Source: Nissolia schottii
Taxonomy: Eukaryota > Streptophyta > Magnoliopsida > Fabales > Fabaceae
Direction of reading: 5' to 3'
NCBI GenBank assembly: GCA_003254905.1
Contig: QANU01045757.1
Coordinates: 1-64,000, forward strand
DNA: 64,000 nt
Part shown: in pieces, positions 41,016 through 54,872 of the stretch
How the letters are laid out: the number at the start of each line of letters is the position of its first letter
Position numbering within the stretch: position 1 is the first letter of the stretch
The notes under the pieces: generated by a model
The model's input: the letters and a program-made list of their open reading frames with translations, nothing else
Told to the model about the DNA's origin: nothing
The model's database searches: none
Made by a program: the position numbers and the translations under genes

Positions 41016-41847
41016 ATCTGTGGTAAAGGTAATATTTAATTTAAATAAAATAGTATGCATAAAGAAGAAAAGACAGTAACTTTTAATCAATCAATTTTGA
41101 GAATTAGTTAACGAAAGTATTTTTACCTAACTGATTCAAATTGGACCAATAAAGAACAGAATATGATATTAGAGATCTATATATGTTTACCTTAAATGCA
41201 GTGAATAATAGAATATTGAAACGGCGATAATTCATGTTAAGTCGTGTCTGAACGAATTCCATGACTGTAATAACATCAAATACGAAACTATAGCAAAATA
41301 ATGGTGGTCAACATCCTGAAAGTTTTAACATATATGCAAATACTAAAAAACAATGTCATAGTTAATAAATTAATGTGAGTAGAAAATAGTTTCACTTAGA
41401 AAGGGAGCAAACATTAAACAGTATAAAAAAATCAACGTAATGTGAATATATGTAATAACGAAATTGTAGATACCTTGACGGTGGAAATGACTTGATCCAA
41501 TGCTCCTCTTAACCTTTTTTAATTTTCTGAGTAAATACAAAATAACTAAAAGAGAATGAAATCAGAGAACTTAAAGTTAAATTCCATTTGCATGGAAGGA
41601 AACACTAAGAAATGGAAAACATGTAGGAAAAAAAGAATCAAAATTATGAAAAAAAAAGCTTGCAATATTACAAATACTTGTAAAGAAACTAGTATCTATA
41701 TCAAAAATCTAAAGTCATCTTACCTCCACAATGATTTCAAACTCACTAAAATTGTCATCAAAGCGCCAATAACGTCACATCTAATTTCCGCTCATTCATT
41801 GTAGCTACTGCAACACATAACTAAAAAAAACTAATCAAAAGCATTAC
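41016..41847 (-). pseudogene. Unidentified host-gene fragment, copy S6
   Basis: Sixth copy. About 35 bp at its left edge, present in S2, S3 and S5, are missing, so the junction with satellite is at 'agtccatctgtgg'. Exon-like blocks are retained with scattered substitutions. Confidence 0.55.
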
Positions 41848-42498
41848 TTGAATTATCAAATCATATATTAGTCATGCATGTCATCCATTTGACCCACCCC
41901 AGGTCATTGAATTATCCGATATCCCACCATGAATTAGATGGTCATGCATGCCATCCATTTGACGCACCACAGGTCATTGAATTATCCGATATCATACTAT
42001 ATTTTAGATCGTCATGCGTGCCATGCATTTGACCCACCACAGGTCTTTGAATTCTCCGATATCCCACCATGCATTCGATGGTCATGTATGCCATCCATTT
42101 GACCTACTATAGGTCATTGAGTTATCCAACAATATAATAGATGGTGATGCATGCCATCCATATGACCCACCACAGGTCATTGAATTATCCGATATCCCAC
42201 CATGCATTAGATGGTGATGCATGCCATCCATTTGACACACCACAGGTCATTGAATTATCCGATATCGCACCATGAATTAAATGGTGATGCATGCCATCCA
42301 TTTGACCAACTACAGGTCATTGAATTATCCGATATCCCACCATGCATTAGATAGTCATGCATGTCATCCATTTGACCCATCACAGGTCATTGAATTATCC
42401 AACCATATATTAGATGGTCATGCATGCCATCATTTGACCCGCCACAGGTCATTGAATTATCTGATATCCCACCACGCATTAGATGGTCATGCGTGCAA
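41848..42498. repeat. 70-bp satellite, block 10
   Basis: About nine monomers, more diverged than block 8, ending at 'gtcatgcgtgcaattataaagg'. This is the right-hand edge of the main array. Confidence 0.88.
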
Positions 42499-42519
42499 TT
42501 ATAAAGGAAGTTTCAAAAG

Positions 42520-42910
42520 AAATACAACTACTTTAAAACATATAGTTTGCAATTAAATGTTCTAAATACTTATGTTTGCAATAAAATGTGCTATAATAAT
42601 ATTAAAGCAGAAGAAACTTACTTTCCTTGCATATGCTTCCAAGCTAAAAATAGATATCAAAACCTGTAAGTATACAAGAAACAAAATAAAAATCTATCAA
42701 AACCAAACACAACTGAGTCGTGCCATTGCAGCATTTAAAGTTTGCAAGGCCGCATCTATTAGAAGGGTATAATATCAACATTTAATTTAAATGAAATACA
42801 ATACATAGAAAAAGGAAGACGAGTGAGTTAAAACCAATCAATCTTGAGAATTACATAACGAGAATATGTATGTCTAACTCATTCAGTTTGAACCAATAAA
42901 CAATCACCAA
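42520..42910 (-). pseudogene. Related gene fragment with two further exon-like blocks
   Basis: The part at 42,760-42,910 (aatcaatcttgagaatta and taactcattcag landmarks) is homologous to the left part of the S copies. On the minus strand one exon-like block follows TTCTAATAG (about 42,765) and can be read DAALQTLNAAMARLS. A second, VLISIFSLEAYARK, lies between TTACAG (about 42,668) and GTAAGT (about 42,625). The first is degenerate in the S copies, which suggests this is closer to the parent gene. Family not recognised. The segment is fused to a MATH exon at 42,939. Confidence 0.4.
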
Positions 42911-42938
42911 CGAAATCTAAAAAATCTAAGATTCTAAC

Positions 42939-44139
42939 CTGAAAGAAGTTTGTCATGAATAACAACACAGAAACAAAGAGAGATGATTGCAGATATCACA
43001 ACCTTGTGGATAAATTAAAATATATCTGCCACAAACCACATCATGATTAGATCAAAAACTAAACTAATATGTTAATTATACAGCAACAACAAACTTCAAG
43101 TCATAAGAACCGTCTCAGCAAATCATATTGGGATTGTGATGCAATAGGAGTAAATATTCAAATTGAACAAATAAAATAAATTGTCACAAAAATTGTAACT
43201 TCTGATTAGAGAAAAGCAGAATGGTGGAGGCAGGTGAACGTATAATAAGAAATCCATGAAACTTGGAATAGATTATAGGTAAATGTAGTTGTGAGACTTG
43301 TTTACAAAAACTTTAGGCAAAATAGTGTTTACAAAAACTTTGGCAAAATAGCGACCCTCTTCCAATAGTAGAAGCACATTCATTCAAGTTAAAAAATTTA
43401 GGTCGAATTGGAAATGCTTGTGGAAGATACTTCAGCATTACCAAATGATACAAATGGAATCCAAAATTTACAACCCATGTCATAAATGCTAAAACAATAG
43501 CATGAGCTTTTATAGAACCAACTTCACCAAAACTTTAGAGAAGTTGATATCTGACATAAAATCACATTTCATGCTGGCTTCCAAATCTCCTATCACCTAT
43601 CAAATGTATTTGAGAGGACTAATCACTCTAATTAGTAGAGTTATGCATACCTAATGACTTGAACTTACTTTTATAATCAGATTGTCATAAATATCAACAA
43701 AACTGTCGTAGACCTTCGAAGCTCGACAAACTTTTTCAATCCTCAGTCATGCTCCTACTTCCAAAATCAGTGCAATGTATCTAGAAAACTCAAGTAAAAA
43801 TGACTCAATAATGCTGTAAGAATAATTGTGAACTCCAATAATTAAGACAATCGTTAGCCAACAGATCAGAATATTTTGATTTCTTCGGGTGTTTATTGAC
43901 CACAGCTATTGTAAATTGCGCAAAATGACTCCATCCTGTGTTAACCCACCAAAAATAAACGGAAAAAAAAAAAAGGTAAAGTCAATTACTATGCGACCGA
44001 GGAAAGCTAGTATAATTAATAATCACCAACGAAATCTTAAAAACCTAAGAATTTGACCTGAAAAAAGTTTCTCATGAATAGCAACACAAAGAAAAGATGA
44101 TTGCAAACATCACAACCTTGTGGAAAAATTAAAATACAC
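42939..44139 (-). pseudogene. TRAF/MATH-domain gene remnant, copy P1
   Basis: Minus-strand exons of a plant TRAF1a/b-like gene: first exon 44,139-44,058, second 43,935-43,867 (reads GWSHFAQFTIAVVNKHPKK), third 43,780-43,651. Exon borders have AG/GT signals. In the third exon at least three in-frame stops are visible (after DTLH, after FWK, after EHD), so it cannot encode a MATH fold. An extra copy of the first exon (43,025-42,939, YILIYPQGCDICNHLSLF) lies downstream, where it would not be expected in a single gene, and marks a tandem-duplication joint. MATH domains of this family bind protein partners of ubiquitin ligases; that function is lost here. Confidence 0.8.
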
Positions 44140-44729
44140 CTGCCACAAACCACATCATGATTAGATTAACAACTAAACTAATGTTAAATACAGCAACAAG
44201 AAGTTTCAAGTCATAAAGAACTGTCTCAGCAAATCATATTGGGATTGTTATGCAAGAAGAGTAAATATCCAGATTGAACAAATAAGGTAAATCGAAAATT
44301 GCAACTTTTGATTTGAGAAAAGCAAAATGGTGTAGGCAGGTGAACGTAGAATAAGAACTCCATGGAACTTGGAATAGATTATAGGTACATGTAGTTGTAG
44401 GACTTGTTTACAAAAACTTTTGGCAAAATAGCCATCTTCTTCCAATGGTAGAAGCACATTCATTCAAGTTAAAAATTTGGGTCAAATTGGAAATGCTTGT
44501 GGAAGATACTGCAACATTACTAAATGATACAAATGGAATCCAAAATTTACAACCTATGTCATAAATGCTAAAACAATAGCATGAACTTTTATAGAACCAC
44601 CTTCACCAAAACTTTAGAGAAGTTGATATCTGACATAAAATGGCATTTCTTGTTGGCTTTCAAATCTCCTATCTCGTATCAAATGTATTGGAGAGGACCA
44701 ATCACTCTAATTAGTAGAGTTGTGCATAC

Positions 44730-44793
44730 CTAATGACTTGAACTTTTATAATCAGATTGTCAGAAGCGTCAACAAAACTGTCGTAAAAAATTT
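44730..44793 (-). pseudogene. Isolated 3' part of MATH exon 3 (unit 1)
   Basis: Reads DSFVDASDNLIIKVQVIR before a GTATGC donor, with no upstream half of the exon. The same orphan piece is at 48,440-48,496 in unit 2. It is a by-product of the nested duplication. Confidence 0.65.
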
Positions 44794-45419
44794 GTATGTT
44801 TTTGCAACATTTGTTTATTTTAACTTAGTAATAATACTGAATAAAAAATCTACACAATATTTCGCAAAACACCACTATATGATTAATTAATTTTGAAGTC
44901 TGTAGAATAGAGTGAAAAATTACATACAGCTATGAGAAATTTGAATTCCTAATATATATTAAGTCACGTTACTTTAAAAGTTGTTGAACAAATAAAAAAA
45001 ATGAAAGTTCATAGTTCATCGGTTACAATCGGTAGAAGGTAAGAAAGGAAAATTGCTTTCTACTTACCAATTCATGTGTGAATATTGCAACATGCATCAA
45101 TCCTTGTTAATTTTTTATTATCGCTGGAGCAGGTGAAAAGAAAATACATTAGGCACCAGCACCATTGCCAAATAAATTAACTATTACCAAAAATCACAAG
45201 GAAATGAAAGCACATTGACAGATAGAAAAGTAATCAATCAGATTTGTGACATTAAAAAACCTTATACACACGTTGTCAGACATAGGAAACATGATCCATA
45301 ACAAGAAGATATTAAATATAAATATTATATTCTCCATTTGAACAACCTGAAGTTGCATAATAAAATTTATATTACCTCATCAGACAAGAAAATATTCAAA
45401 ACCTCTAGAACAGTTCTCT

Positions 45420-45520
45420 TGGTCATAGGTCATCCAATTTTCCCACCATAATTTCCCCCGAATAATAAGAGTAATCGAATTATCCCTCAATTGTAGAGGG
45501 TCATATAGGTCATCACATTA
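45420..45520. repeat. Satellite-like patch, unit 1
   Basis: Contains ggtcataggtcatccaattt, tcccaccata and tcgaattatccc in the order and orientation of the satellite monomer, but diverged. It lacks the ~29-bp extra repeat present in unit 2 (49,131-49,260). Confidence 0.5.
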
Positions 45521-45614
45521 AATAGCCCTATCGTTTTTAGGCAACAATTTGGAGAAAGATAAGAATTACTGCATGCATACTGAACCAATGCTTTTAAAGG
45601 TGAGCATGAAATAC

Positions 45615-47850
45615 CTCAACCACCTAGCTTTATCCTCTATCAACTTCCCAAGTTTGCTTTTCTCTCCTCCACAAAACGATGGCAAATTTGTTCTACATCT
45701 ATCAAATATACCCTGACAAGTTCTCTCCTCTCCTATACTAACAATCAAGGCACGAAAAGGCCTGTCAGCTTTCTCCCTGTGAATAAATAAACCAAAAAAT
45801 ATATATATATATGGTCACACATTTAAATCAATAGTTTCAAGGAGCATTGCTTTACTTCAAGAAAATAACATACTTGAACTTGACAAAGGCATAAGTTTTA
45901 AAAGGGTATGTGTAATAATAAAATACAATTTAAAAACACCAAAAGAACATGACAAACATCAAAATGGGAGAGGAAAAAAAAACATATTAAACAATGTACT
46001 TTGTACTTCTGTTAGCAACTTATTCGTTAGATTGTCCAAAACAATGCATCAACGCAACGAGGAAGAAAATACTCCATTTAGATAACCTTATTTTTTAAAC
46101 AAAAATGATTTTTCTTCACGAGAGGGAAAAATCAATTTGGAAAAGCTAAAAATTCAAACTTCTGTAGAAGGAACCAAAGGCTTTTTTTTTTTTTTTTTGC
46201 TCTTTCTGAATATTATAATTGTCTTATTCATTAATGTTCTTTTCAACAAAAAGACTGTCAAGTATATTGCTTAAAACTAAAAATATCTTAGTTATACATA
46301 TATACATACAAGCACATAAATATGTTATATACAGTAGGGCCTTGCAGTTTATAACCTTTTCTTTCGATAAAGGAAGTAAACTTCACCAAAAAAAATAAAA
46401 AGAAGAGGAAGAAGGAGATGGAATGTATGTCTCATGGTCAGTCCCAAATTGTAAAGGAGTGAAGCCGCTCCACAAGTCAATGGAATATGAAACAATTCCC
46501 GGAGGAGATGCTGCTCATTAAGGCAGCACCGTTGACGCTAATGAGTATTAATTTCAAATGGTTACTTGAGAACTATGAAAACATCAATTTCATTTGCGCA
46601 CTTCACCAAAAGCATGAGACTCCTTCCCAAAAATCTTCCGACATTAACGGTTTGTAATTTCACAATACTCTATTACTTAAATATTTTCTAACCATTAAAT
46701 AAGTCAACTACCAATTTCGAACAAAGCAAACATCCAAATTGACACAACCATTTACTACTGATAATCCAAGAGTTAGAACAGAATCAATACAAATCATAAT
46801 TCATGCAGTTTTAAAACAACCTATCAAAAAATGTAAGTTATTAACTCATAACAGTTCACTTAGTGACCAAGATGAAGAACTTCATTGGATTCCCCAATCA
46901 TTCAACCTTGAAGACCAAGTAAGATAAATTGTCACAAAAATTGTAACTTCTGATTTGAGAAAAGCAGAATGGTGGAGGCAGGTGAAAGTAGAATAAGAAC
47001 TCCATGGAACTTGAAATAGATTATAGGTAAATGTATTTGTGAGACTTGTTTACAAAAACTTTAGGCAAAATAGCCACCCTCTTCCAATAGTAGAAACACA
47101 TTCATTCAAGTTAAAAATTTAGGTCGAATTGGAAATGCTTGTGGAAGATACTACAGCATTACCAAATGATACAAATGGAATCCAAAATTCACAACCCACG
47201 CCATAAATGCTAAAATAGCATGAGCTTTTACAGATCCAACTTCACCAATAGAGAAGTTAATATCTAATATAAAATGACATTTATTGTTGGCTTCCAAATC
47301 TCCCATCTCCTATCAAATGTATTGGAGAGGACCAATCACTCTAATTAGTAGAGTTATGCATACCTAATGACTTGAACTTACTTTTATAATCAGATTGTCA
47401 TAAATGTCAACAAAACTGTCGTAGACCTTCGAAGCTCGACAAACTTTTTCAATCCTCAGTCATGCTCCTACTTCCAAAATCAGTGCAATGTATCTAGAAA
47501 ACTCAAGTAAAAATGACTCAATAATGATGTAAGAATAATTGTGAACTCCAATAATTAAGACACTCGTTAGCCAACAAACCAGAATATTTTGATTTCTTCG
47601 GGTGTTTATTGACCACAGCTATTGTAAATTGCGCAAAATGACTCCATCCTGTGTTACCCCACCAAAAATAAACGGAAAAAAAAAAGGTAAAGTCAATTAC
47701 TATGGGACCGAGGAAAGCTAGTATAATTAATAATCACCAACGAAGTCTTAAAAACCTAAGAATCTGACCTGAAAAAAGTTTGTCATGAATAGCAACACAA
47801 AGAAAAGATGATTGCAGACATCACAACCTTGTGGAAAAATTAAAATACAC
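45615..47850 (-). pseudogene. TRAF/MATH-domain gene remnant, copy P2
   Basis: Collinear minus-strand exons: 47,850-47,769 (a short deletion shifts the frame), 47,648-47,580 (open, GWSHFAQFTIAVVNKHPKK), 47,493-47,364, and a downstream exon 45,776-45,615. The downstream exon has DRPFR and a SKLGKLIEDKARW block that is conserved just after the MATH domain of plant TRAF1a/b. It has lost the frame of the middle stretch (RRELVRVYL and ICRRFVEE in the family). Exon 3 has the same three stops as P1. The N-terminal exons and long C-terminal region of TRAF1a/b were not found. Confidence 0.8.
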
Positions 47851-48439
47851 CTGCCACAAACCACATCATGATTAGATAAACAACTAAACTAATGTTAAAT
47901 ACAGCAACAACAAGCTTCAAGTCATAAGAACTGTCTCAGCAAATCATATTGGGATTGTTATGCAAGAAGAGTAAATATCCAGATTGAACAAATAAGGTAA
48001 ATCGAAAATTGTAACTTTTGATTTGAGAAAAGCAAAATGGTGTAGGCAGGTGAACGTAGAATAAGAACTCCATGGAACTTGGAATAGATTATAGGTACAT
48101 GTAGTTGTAGGACTTGTTTACAAAAACTTTTGGCAAAATAGCCATCTTCTTCCAATGGTAGAAGCACATTCATTCAAGTTAAAAATTTAGGTCAAATTGG
48201 AAATGCTTGTGGAAGATACTGCAACATTACTAAATGATACAAATGGAATCCAAAATTTACCACCTATGTCATAAATGCTAAAACAATAGCATGAACTTTT
48301 ATAGAACCACCTTCACCAAAACTTTAGAGAAGTTGATATCTGACATAAAATGGCATTTCTTGCTCGCTTTCAAATCTCCTGTCTCGTATCAAATGTATTG
48401 GAGAGGACCAATCACTCTAATTAGTAGAGTTGTGCATAC

Positions 48440-48496
48440 CTAATGACTTGAACTTTTATAATCAGATTGTCAGAAGCGTCAACAAAACTATCGTAG
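48440..48496 (-). pseudogene. Isolated 3' part of MATH exon 3 (unit 2)
   Basis: Duplicate of the orphan exon piece at 44,730, with the same truncation point, confirming that the nested duplication preceded the larger one. Confidence 0.65.
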
Positions 48497-49130
48497 AAAA
48501 TTTATATGTTTTTGCAACATTTGTTTATTTTAACTTAGTAATAATACTGAATAAAAAATCTACACAATATTTCGCAAAACACCACTATATGATTAATTAA
48601 TTTTGAAGTCTGTAGAATGGAGTGAAAAATTACATACAGCTATGAGAAATTTGAATTCCTAATATATATTAAGTCACGTTACTTTAAAAGTTGTTGAACA
48701 AATAAAAAAAATGAGAAGTTCATAGTTCATCGATTACAATCGGTAGAAGGTAAGAAAGGAAAATTGCTTTCTACTTACCAATTCATGTGTGAGTATTGCA
48801 ACATGCATCAGTCCTAGTTAATTTTTTATTATCGCTGGAGCAGGTGAAAAGAAAATACATTAGGCACCAGCACCACTGCCAAATAAATTAACTATCACCA
48901 AAAATCTCAAGGAAATGAAAGCACATTGACAGATAGAAAAGTAATCAATCAGATTTGTGGCATTAAGAAACCTTATACACACATTGTCAGACATAGGAAA
49001 CATGATCCATAACAAGAAGATATTAAATATAAATATTATATTCTCCATTTGAACAACCTGAAGTTGCATAATAAAATTTATCTTACCTCATCAGACAAGA
49101 AAATATTCAAAACCTCTAGAACAGTTCTCT

Positions 49131-49260
49131 TGGTCATAGGTCATTCAATTATATTTAGACGGTCATAGGTCATCCAATTTTCCCACCATAATTTCCCCCG
49201 AATAATAAGAGTAATCGAATTATCCCTCAATTGCATAGGATCATATAGGTCATCACATTA
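49131..49260. repeat. Satellite-like patch with nascent repeat, unit 2
   Basis: Two copies of ggtcataggtcat, 29 bp apart, separated by tcaattatatttagac, then tccaattttcccaccata and gaattatccc. These words match the satellite monomer (ggtcattgaattat, attttagacggtcatg, catcc, cccaccata). The patch lies between the downstream TRAF exon and the orphan exon 3. Confidence 0.5.
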
Positions 49261-49354
49261 AATAGCCCTAACGTTTTTAGGCAACAATTTGGAGAAAGAT
49301 AAGAATTACTGCATGCATACTGAACCAATGCTTTTAAAGGTGAGCATGAAATAC

Positions 49355-51868
<2,514 letters not shown>

Positions 51869-52688
51869 CTGCCACAAACCACATCATGATTAGATCAAAA
51901 ACTAAACTAATATGCTAAACACAGCAACAGCAAATTATAGCAACTAAACTAGTATTTTGCTTTCCCTATGCACAAATTCAACATTAAGTATATAGCACAC
52001 GAAAATTTTCACTATGAACTTGTATTTTTCATTTGCCATAAAACTGAACAAGAAAATATATGCACTTCACGATATCAATTTAAACTAAAGAAGAAACACT
52101 AGATGAAAAAAGAAAAGGTAAATAATGCTGAAGAGAGAAACTTGAAAGCTATCCTTGATGACTTTAGTATTTGTTGTAGTATCAAACTAGGAACTGATTA
52201 AATGGTATAGGAACATAGAATAGACCCCAAAAAATATCAAGAAGAAAAAAGAGATTTTCAAACCTTTTATACATCAGTATTGTATTTTATAGCTTTATGA
52301 GTTAATAAGCAAAAATAACATATTAATCCATCTTGTTTATCTCGACGTCAAGCTAATTGATAGAAATGGAAAGAAAGGCATAGAGAATGGAGGGGTGACC
52401 TTCGAGGTTCTGAAGAACAGAGGAGAGGCCAATTTTGACGAAAACCCATGAAAGATTGAACAGAAACACGAAAACTGAGAAAGGGTCGCAATTGAACAGA
52501 GTGCGCACACAGAGTGAAACGGGAAAAATGGGAATATGCATAATAATAATCCAAGAACAGTGAGAGAGAGAACCTGGATCAACAAAAAAGAAGGAGAGAA
52601 ATGAGGGCAATGAAATCTGAAGAAATGAAAGGAATGAGAGAAAGAGAGAGAACCCTAAATAGAAAAGTATCAATGAGGTTCGGCTCAC
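51869..52688. other. Stretch without recognised gene; intron or 3' part of the neighbouring gene
   Basis: AT-rich sequence between TRAF remnant P3 and the exon at 52,689. The right part (52,350-52,688) stays open in the minus reading frame after the donor and is pyrimidine-rich on the minus strand, as expected of an intron. I could not place a second exon. Confidence 0.4.
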
Positions 52689-52949
52689 CTTTGAAGAAAA
52701 GATCAAGAATAACGAAGAGCCGGCAACGAAGGTGTTGCTGATGGAGAACGCGGCAGAGGGTGCCAAAGCCGCCGGTGGAGGCTCCGATGCCCCGCCGGGC
52801 CCGGGTGTGGGTGTGGGTGGGGGAGTGGAAGAGGTGGATGGGCTAGGTGCCTGAGATGGAGGGCCGGTGGGAGGTGGAGAAAGAGTTGCTGTGCACGTGG
52901 TGGCCAATAGCCCCAAGATCAAGAACACTTGGAATGATGCAAAACCCAT
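52689..52949 (-). CDS. Arabinogalactan/proline-rich secreted protein, first exon (87 codons)
   Basis: Starts MGFASFQVFLILGLLATTC, a clear signal peptide with a likely cut near Ala21. Residues 22-68 are rich in Pro, Ser, Thr, Ala and Gly with PPPT, SPS, TPTP and APS motifs, typical sites for hydroxyproline O-glycosylation in arabinogalactan proteins. A hydrophobic stretch (TFVAGSSLFLIF, residues 73-84) resembles a GPI-anchor signal or membrane segment. The exon ends AAAG before GTGAGC, a good splice donor in phase 0; without splicing the frame runs on for another 111 hydrophobic codons. A TATA box lies ~125 bp upstream. This is the best candidate for a functional gene in the window. A cell-surface or wall role is expected from composition only. 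The second exon was not located. Confidence 0.6.
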
Positions 52950-53070
52950 GTTTGATGAATGTGGCTTCTGGAGAAATTAATTAAAGATACAAGAAAGAGA
53001 GCGTGTTTTTGTTGAGAAGAGGGAGAGGCTGTGAATTGTTAGCGGAAACATGGAGATGGGGAGGGGGGAA

Positions 53071-53078
53071 TATAAATA
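53071..53078 (-). promoter_or_regulatory. TATA box of the proline-rich protein gene
   Basis: TATTTATA on the minus strand, about 122 bp before the ATG, leaving room for a ~90-base leader. The intervening leader is purine-poor on the minus strand. There is no other candidate in the 200 bp upstream. Confidence 0.45.
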
Positions 53079-53317
53079 CACATAGAAGAAGCGGTGAGAT
53101 TATGGTAATGTGGACAGCGAATAAATCAACGAGATTTGGTGATTATTGCGCACTCTTGTATGATTGTGTAGTGTCTAGGGTGCAGCATTGCGTAAATATT
53201 TAAGAGTTTAATTTTAGTTTAATTTTATATATTATTAATGTATATTTTTATCCCTTTTTTAAATTAAAAAGTTTAGAAATAATCAAAAATGGATAAACTA
53301 AGTGGCACGGAAAAAAA

Positions 53318-53470
53318 AAAGGAGAGAAATGAGAGCAATGAAAAAAGAAATGAGATAGAACCCTAAATAGAAAAGTATCAATGTTAGGGGAACCTCAATG
53401 TTGAGGTTCGGCTCTCCTTTGAAGAAAAGATCAAGGATAAGGAATTAGCGATGTCGATAAAGAAAATGCA
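53318..53470 (-). repeat. Partial duplicate of the proline-rich gene's exon-intron border
   Basis: It repeats 52,600-52,740: gagaaatgagggcaatga-like, then accctaaatagaaaagtatc, then tttgaagaaaagatcaag. The donor that reads GTGAGC in the gene is GAGAGC here, so it is not a working splice site. The coding upstream part is absent. Confidence 0.65.
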
Positions 53471-53545
53471 CTGCAAGGAAGTGGAATGTATATATAGAAA
53501 CAAAATTTGAGAGGGAATGGAGGACCTGGCATCTTATGTGAAACG

Positions 53546-54098
53546 CCCTCAACATCCTAAAAGTTTTATCTTATACGCAAACACTAAAATATGATGTCAT
53601 AGTTAATAAATTAATGTGAGTAGAAAATAGTTTCAGTTAGAAAGGGAGCAAACATTAACAAGTATAAAAACAAAAATTAATATAATGTGAATTTATGTAA
53701 TAAAGAAATTGTGGCTACCTTGTCGATGGAAATGACTTGACCTAGTGCTCTTCTTAACCTTTTTTAATTTCCTGAGAAAATACACAATAATTAAAAGGGA
53801 ATGAAATCAGAGACCTTAAACTTCTGTTGCATATGCATGGCAGGAAACACTAAGAAATGGAAAACCTGTGCAGGAAAAAAAAAAGAATCAAAACTGTAAA
53901 AGAAAGCTTAAATATTACAAATACTTGTAAGGAAACTAGTATCTACTCAAAATCAACAATCTAAAGTCATCTTATCTCCACAATGATGTCCAACTCCCTG
54001 AAAATTTCATCAAAGCGTCAATCATGTCACATCTAATTTCTACTCATTCATTGTAACTACTGCAACACACATAATAAAGATACTAATCAAAAACATTC
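53546..54098 (-). pseudogene. Unidentified host-gene fragment, copy S7 (diverged, partial)
   Basis: Diverged relative of S1-S6, starting inside exon-like block 3. Block 2 keeps AG and GT borders and reads LRRALGQVISIDK on the minus strand, block 1 ends GTGGAGATAAG (donor altered). It is followed by satellite on the same side as in S1-S6, so the fragment-satellite association predates the amplification. Confidence 0.5.
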
Positions 54099-54872
54099 AT
54101 TGAATTATCCCACTACAGGTCATTGAATTATCTCACCATATATTAGATGGTCATACGTGTCATCCATTTGATCCACCACAGGACATTGAATTATCCCACA
54201 TATATTAGATGATCATACATGCCATCCATTTGACCCACCATAGGTCATTGAAATATCCAACAATTATTTCTCAAGCCATATTCATCATCGAAATATCTAA
54301 CAATAATTTTCCAACTTGTACAGATCGTCGAATATTTTTAACATATATTATATGGTCATACATGTCATCCATTTGACCCACCACAGGTCATTTAATTATC
54401 CCACCATATATTAGATGGTCATAGATGTCATCCATTTGACCCACCACAGGTCATTGGATTATCCGATATCCCACCATATATTAGATGGTCACGCATGCCA
54501 TCCATTTGACCAGCCACAGGTCATTGAATTACCCAACCATATATCAGATGGTCATACATACTAATCCATCCATTTGACCCACCACAGGTCATTCAATTAT
54601 CCGATATCCCACCATGTATTAAATGGTCATAGATGTCATCCATTTAACCCACCGCGCATATATTAGATGGTCATGCATCCCATCCATTTGACCCATCACA
54701 GGTCATTGAATTATCTGATATCCCACCATATATTAGATGGTGATGCATGTCATCCATTTGACCCACCACAGGTCATTGAATTATCCAACCATATATCAGA
54801 TGGTCATACATACCATCCATTTGACCCACTATAGGTCATTCAATTATCCGATATCCCACCATATATTAGATG
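54099..54872. repeat. 70-bp satellite, block 11
   Basis: About eleven monomers, more diverged than the main arrays, with cattcgtca- and cttgtacagatcg-type degenerate parts near 54,270-54,330. Its last five bases agatg are the left target duplication of solo LTR-E. Confidence 0.88.

Noticed and set aside
15664-42498. Regular repeats resembling a CRISPR array
   Set aside because: Whole monomers repeat with no unique spacers, the repeat is 63-70 bp, and the surroundings are plant nuclear DNA.
3570-42500. Many 60-118-residue open frames of the type MVMHAIHLTHHRSLNYPISHH
   Set aside because: They are a by-product of the 70-bp satellite monomer read in rotating frame. They have no independent start context, occur in every array and end at the same satellite word.
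44248-48173. Identical 71-residue minus-strand frames (MNVLLPLEEDGYFAK) at 44,248-44,463 and 47,958-48,173
   Set aside because: They lie in intron-like sequence between TRAF exons. Their identity is explained by the recent tandem duplication, and no protein motif is seen.
49080-49140. Possible further TRAF exon (TVLEVLNIFLSDEV before GTAAGA)
   Set aside because: It resembles the region after the MATH block of TRAF1a/b in length and hydrophobic pattern, but identity is too weak to call.
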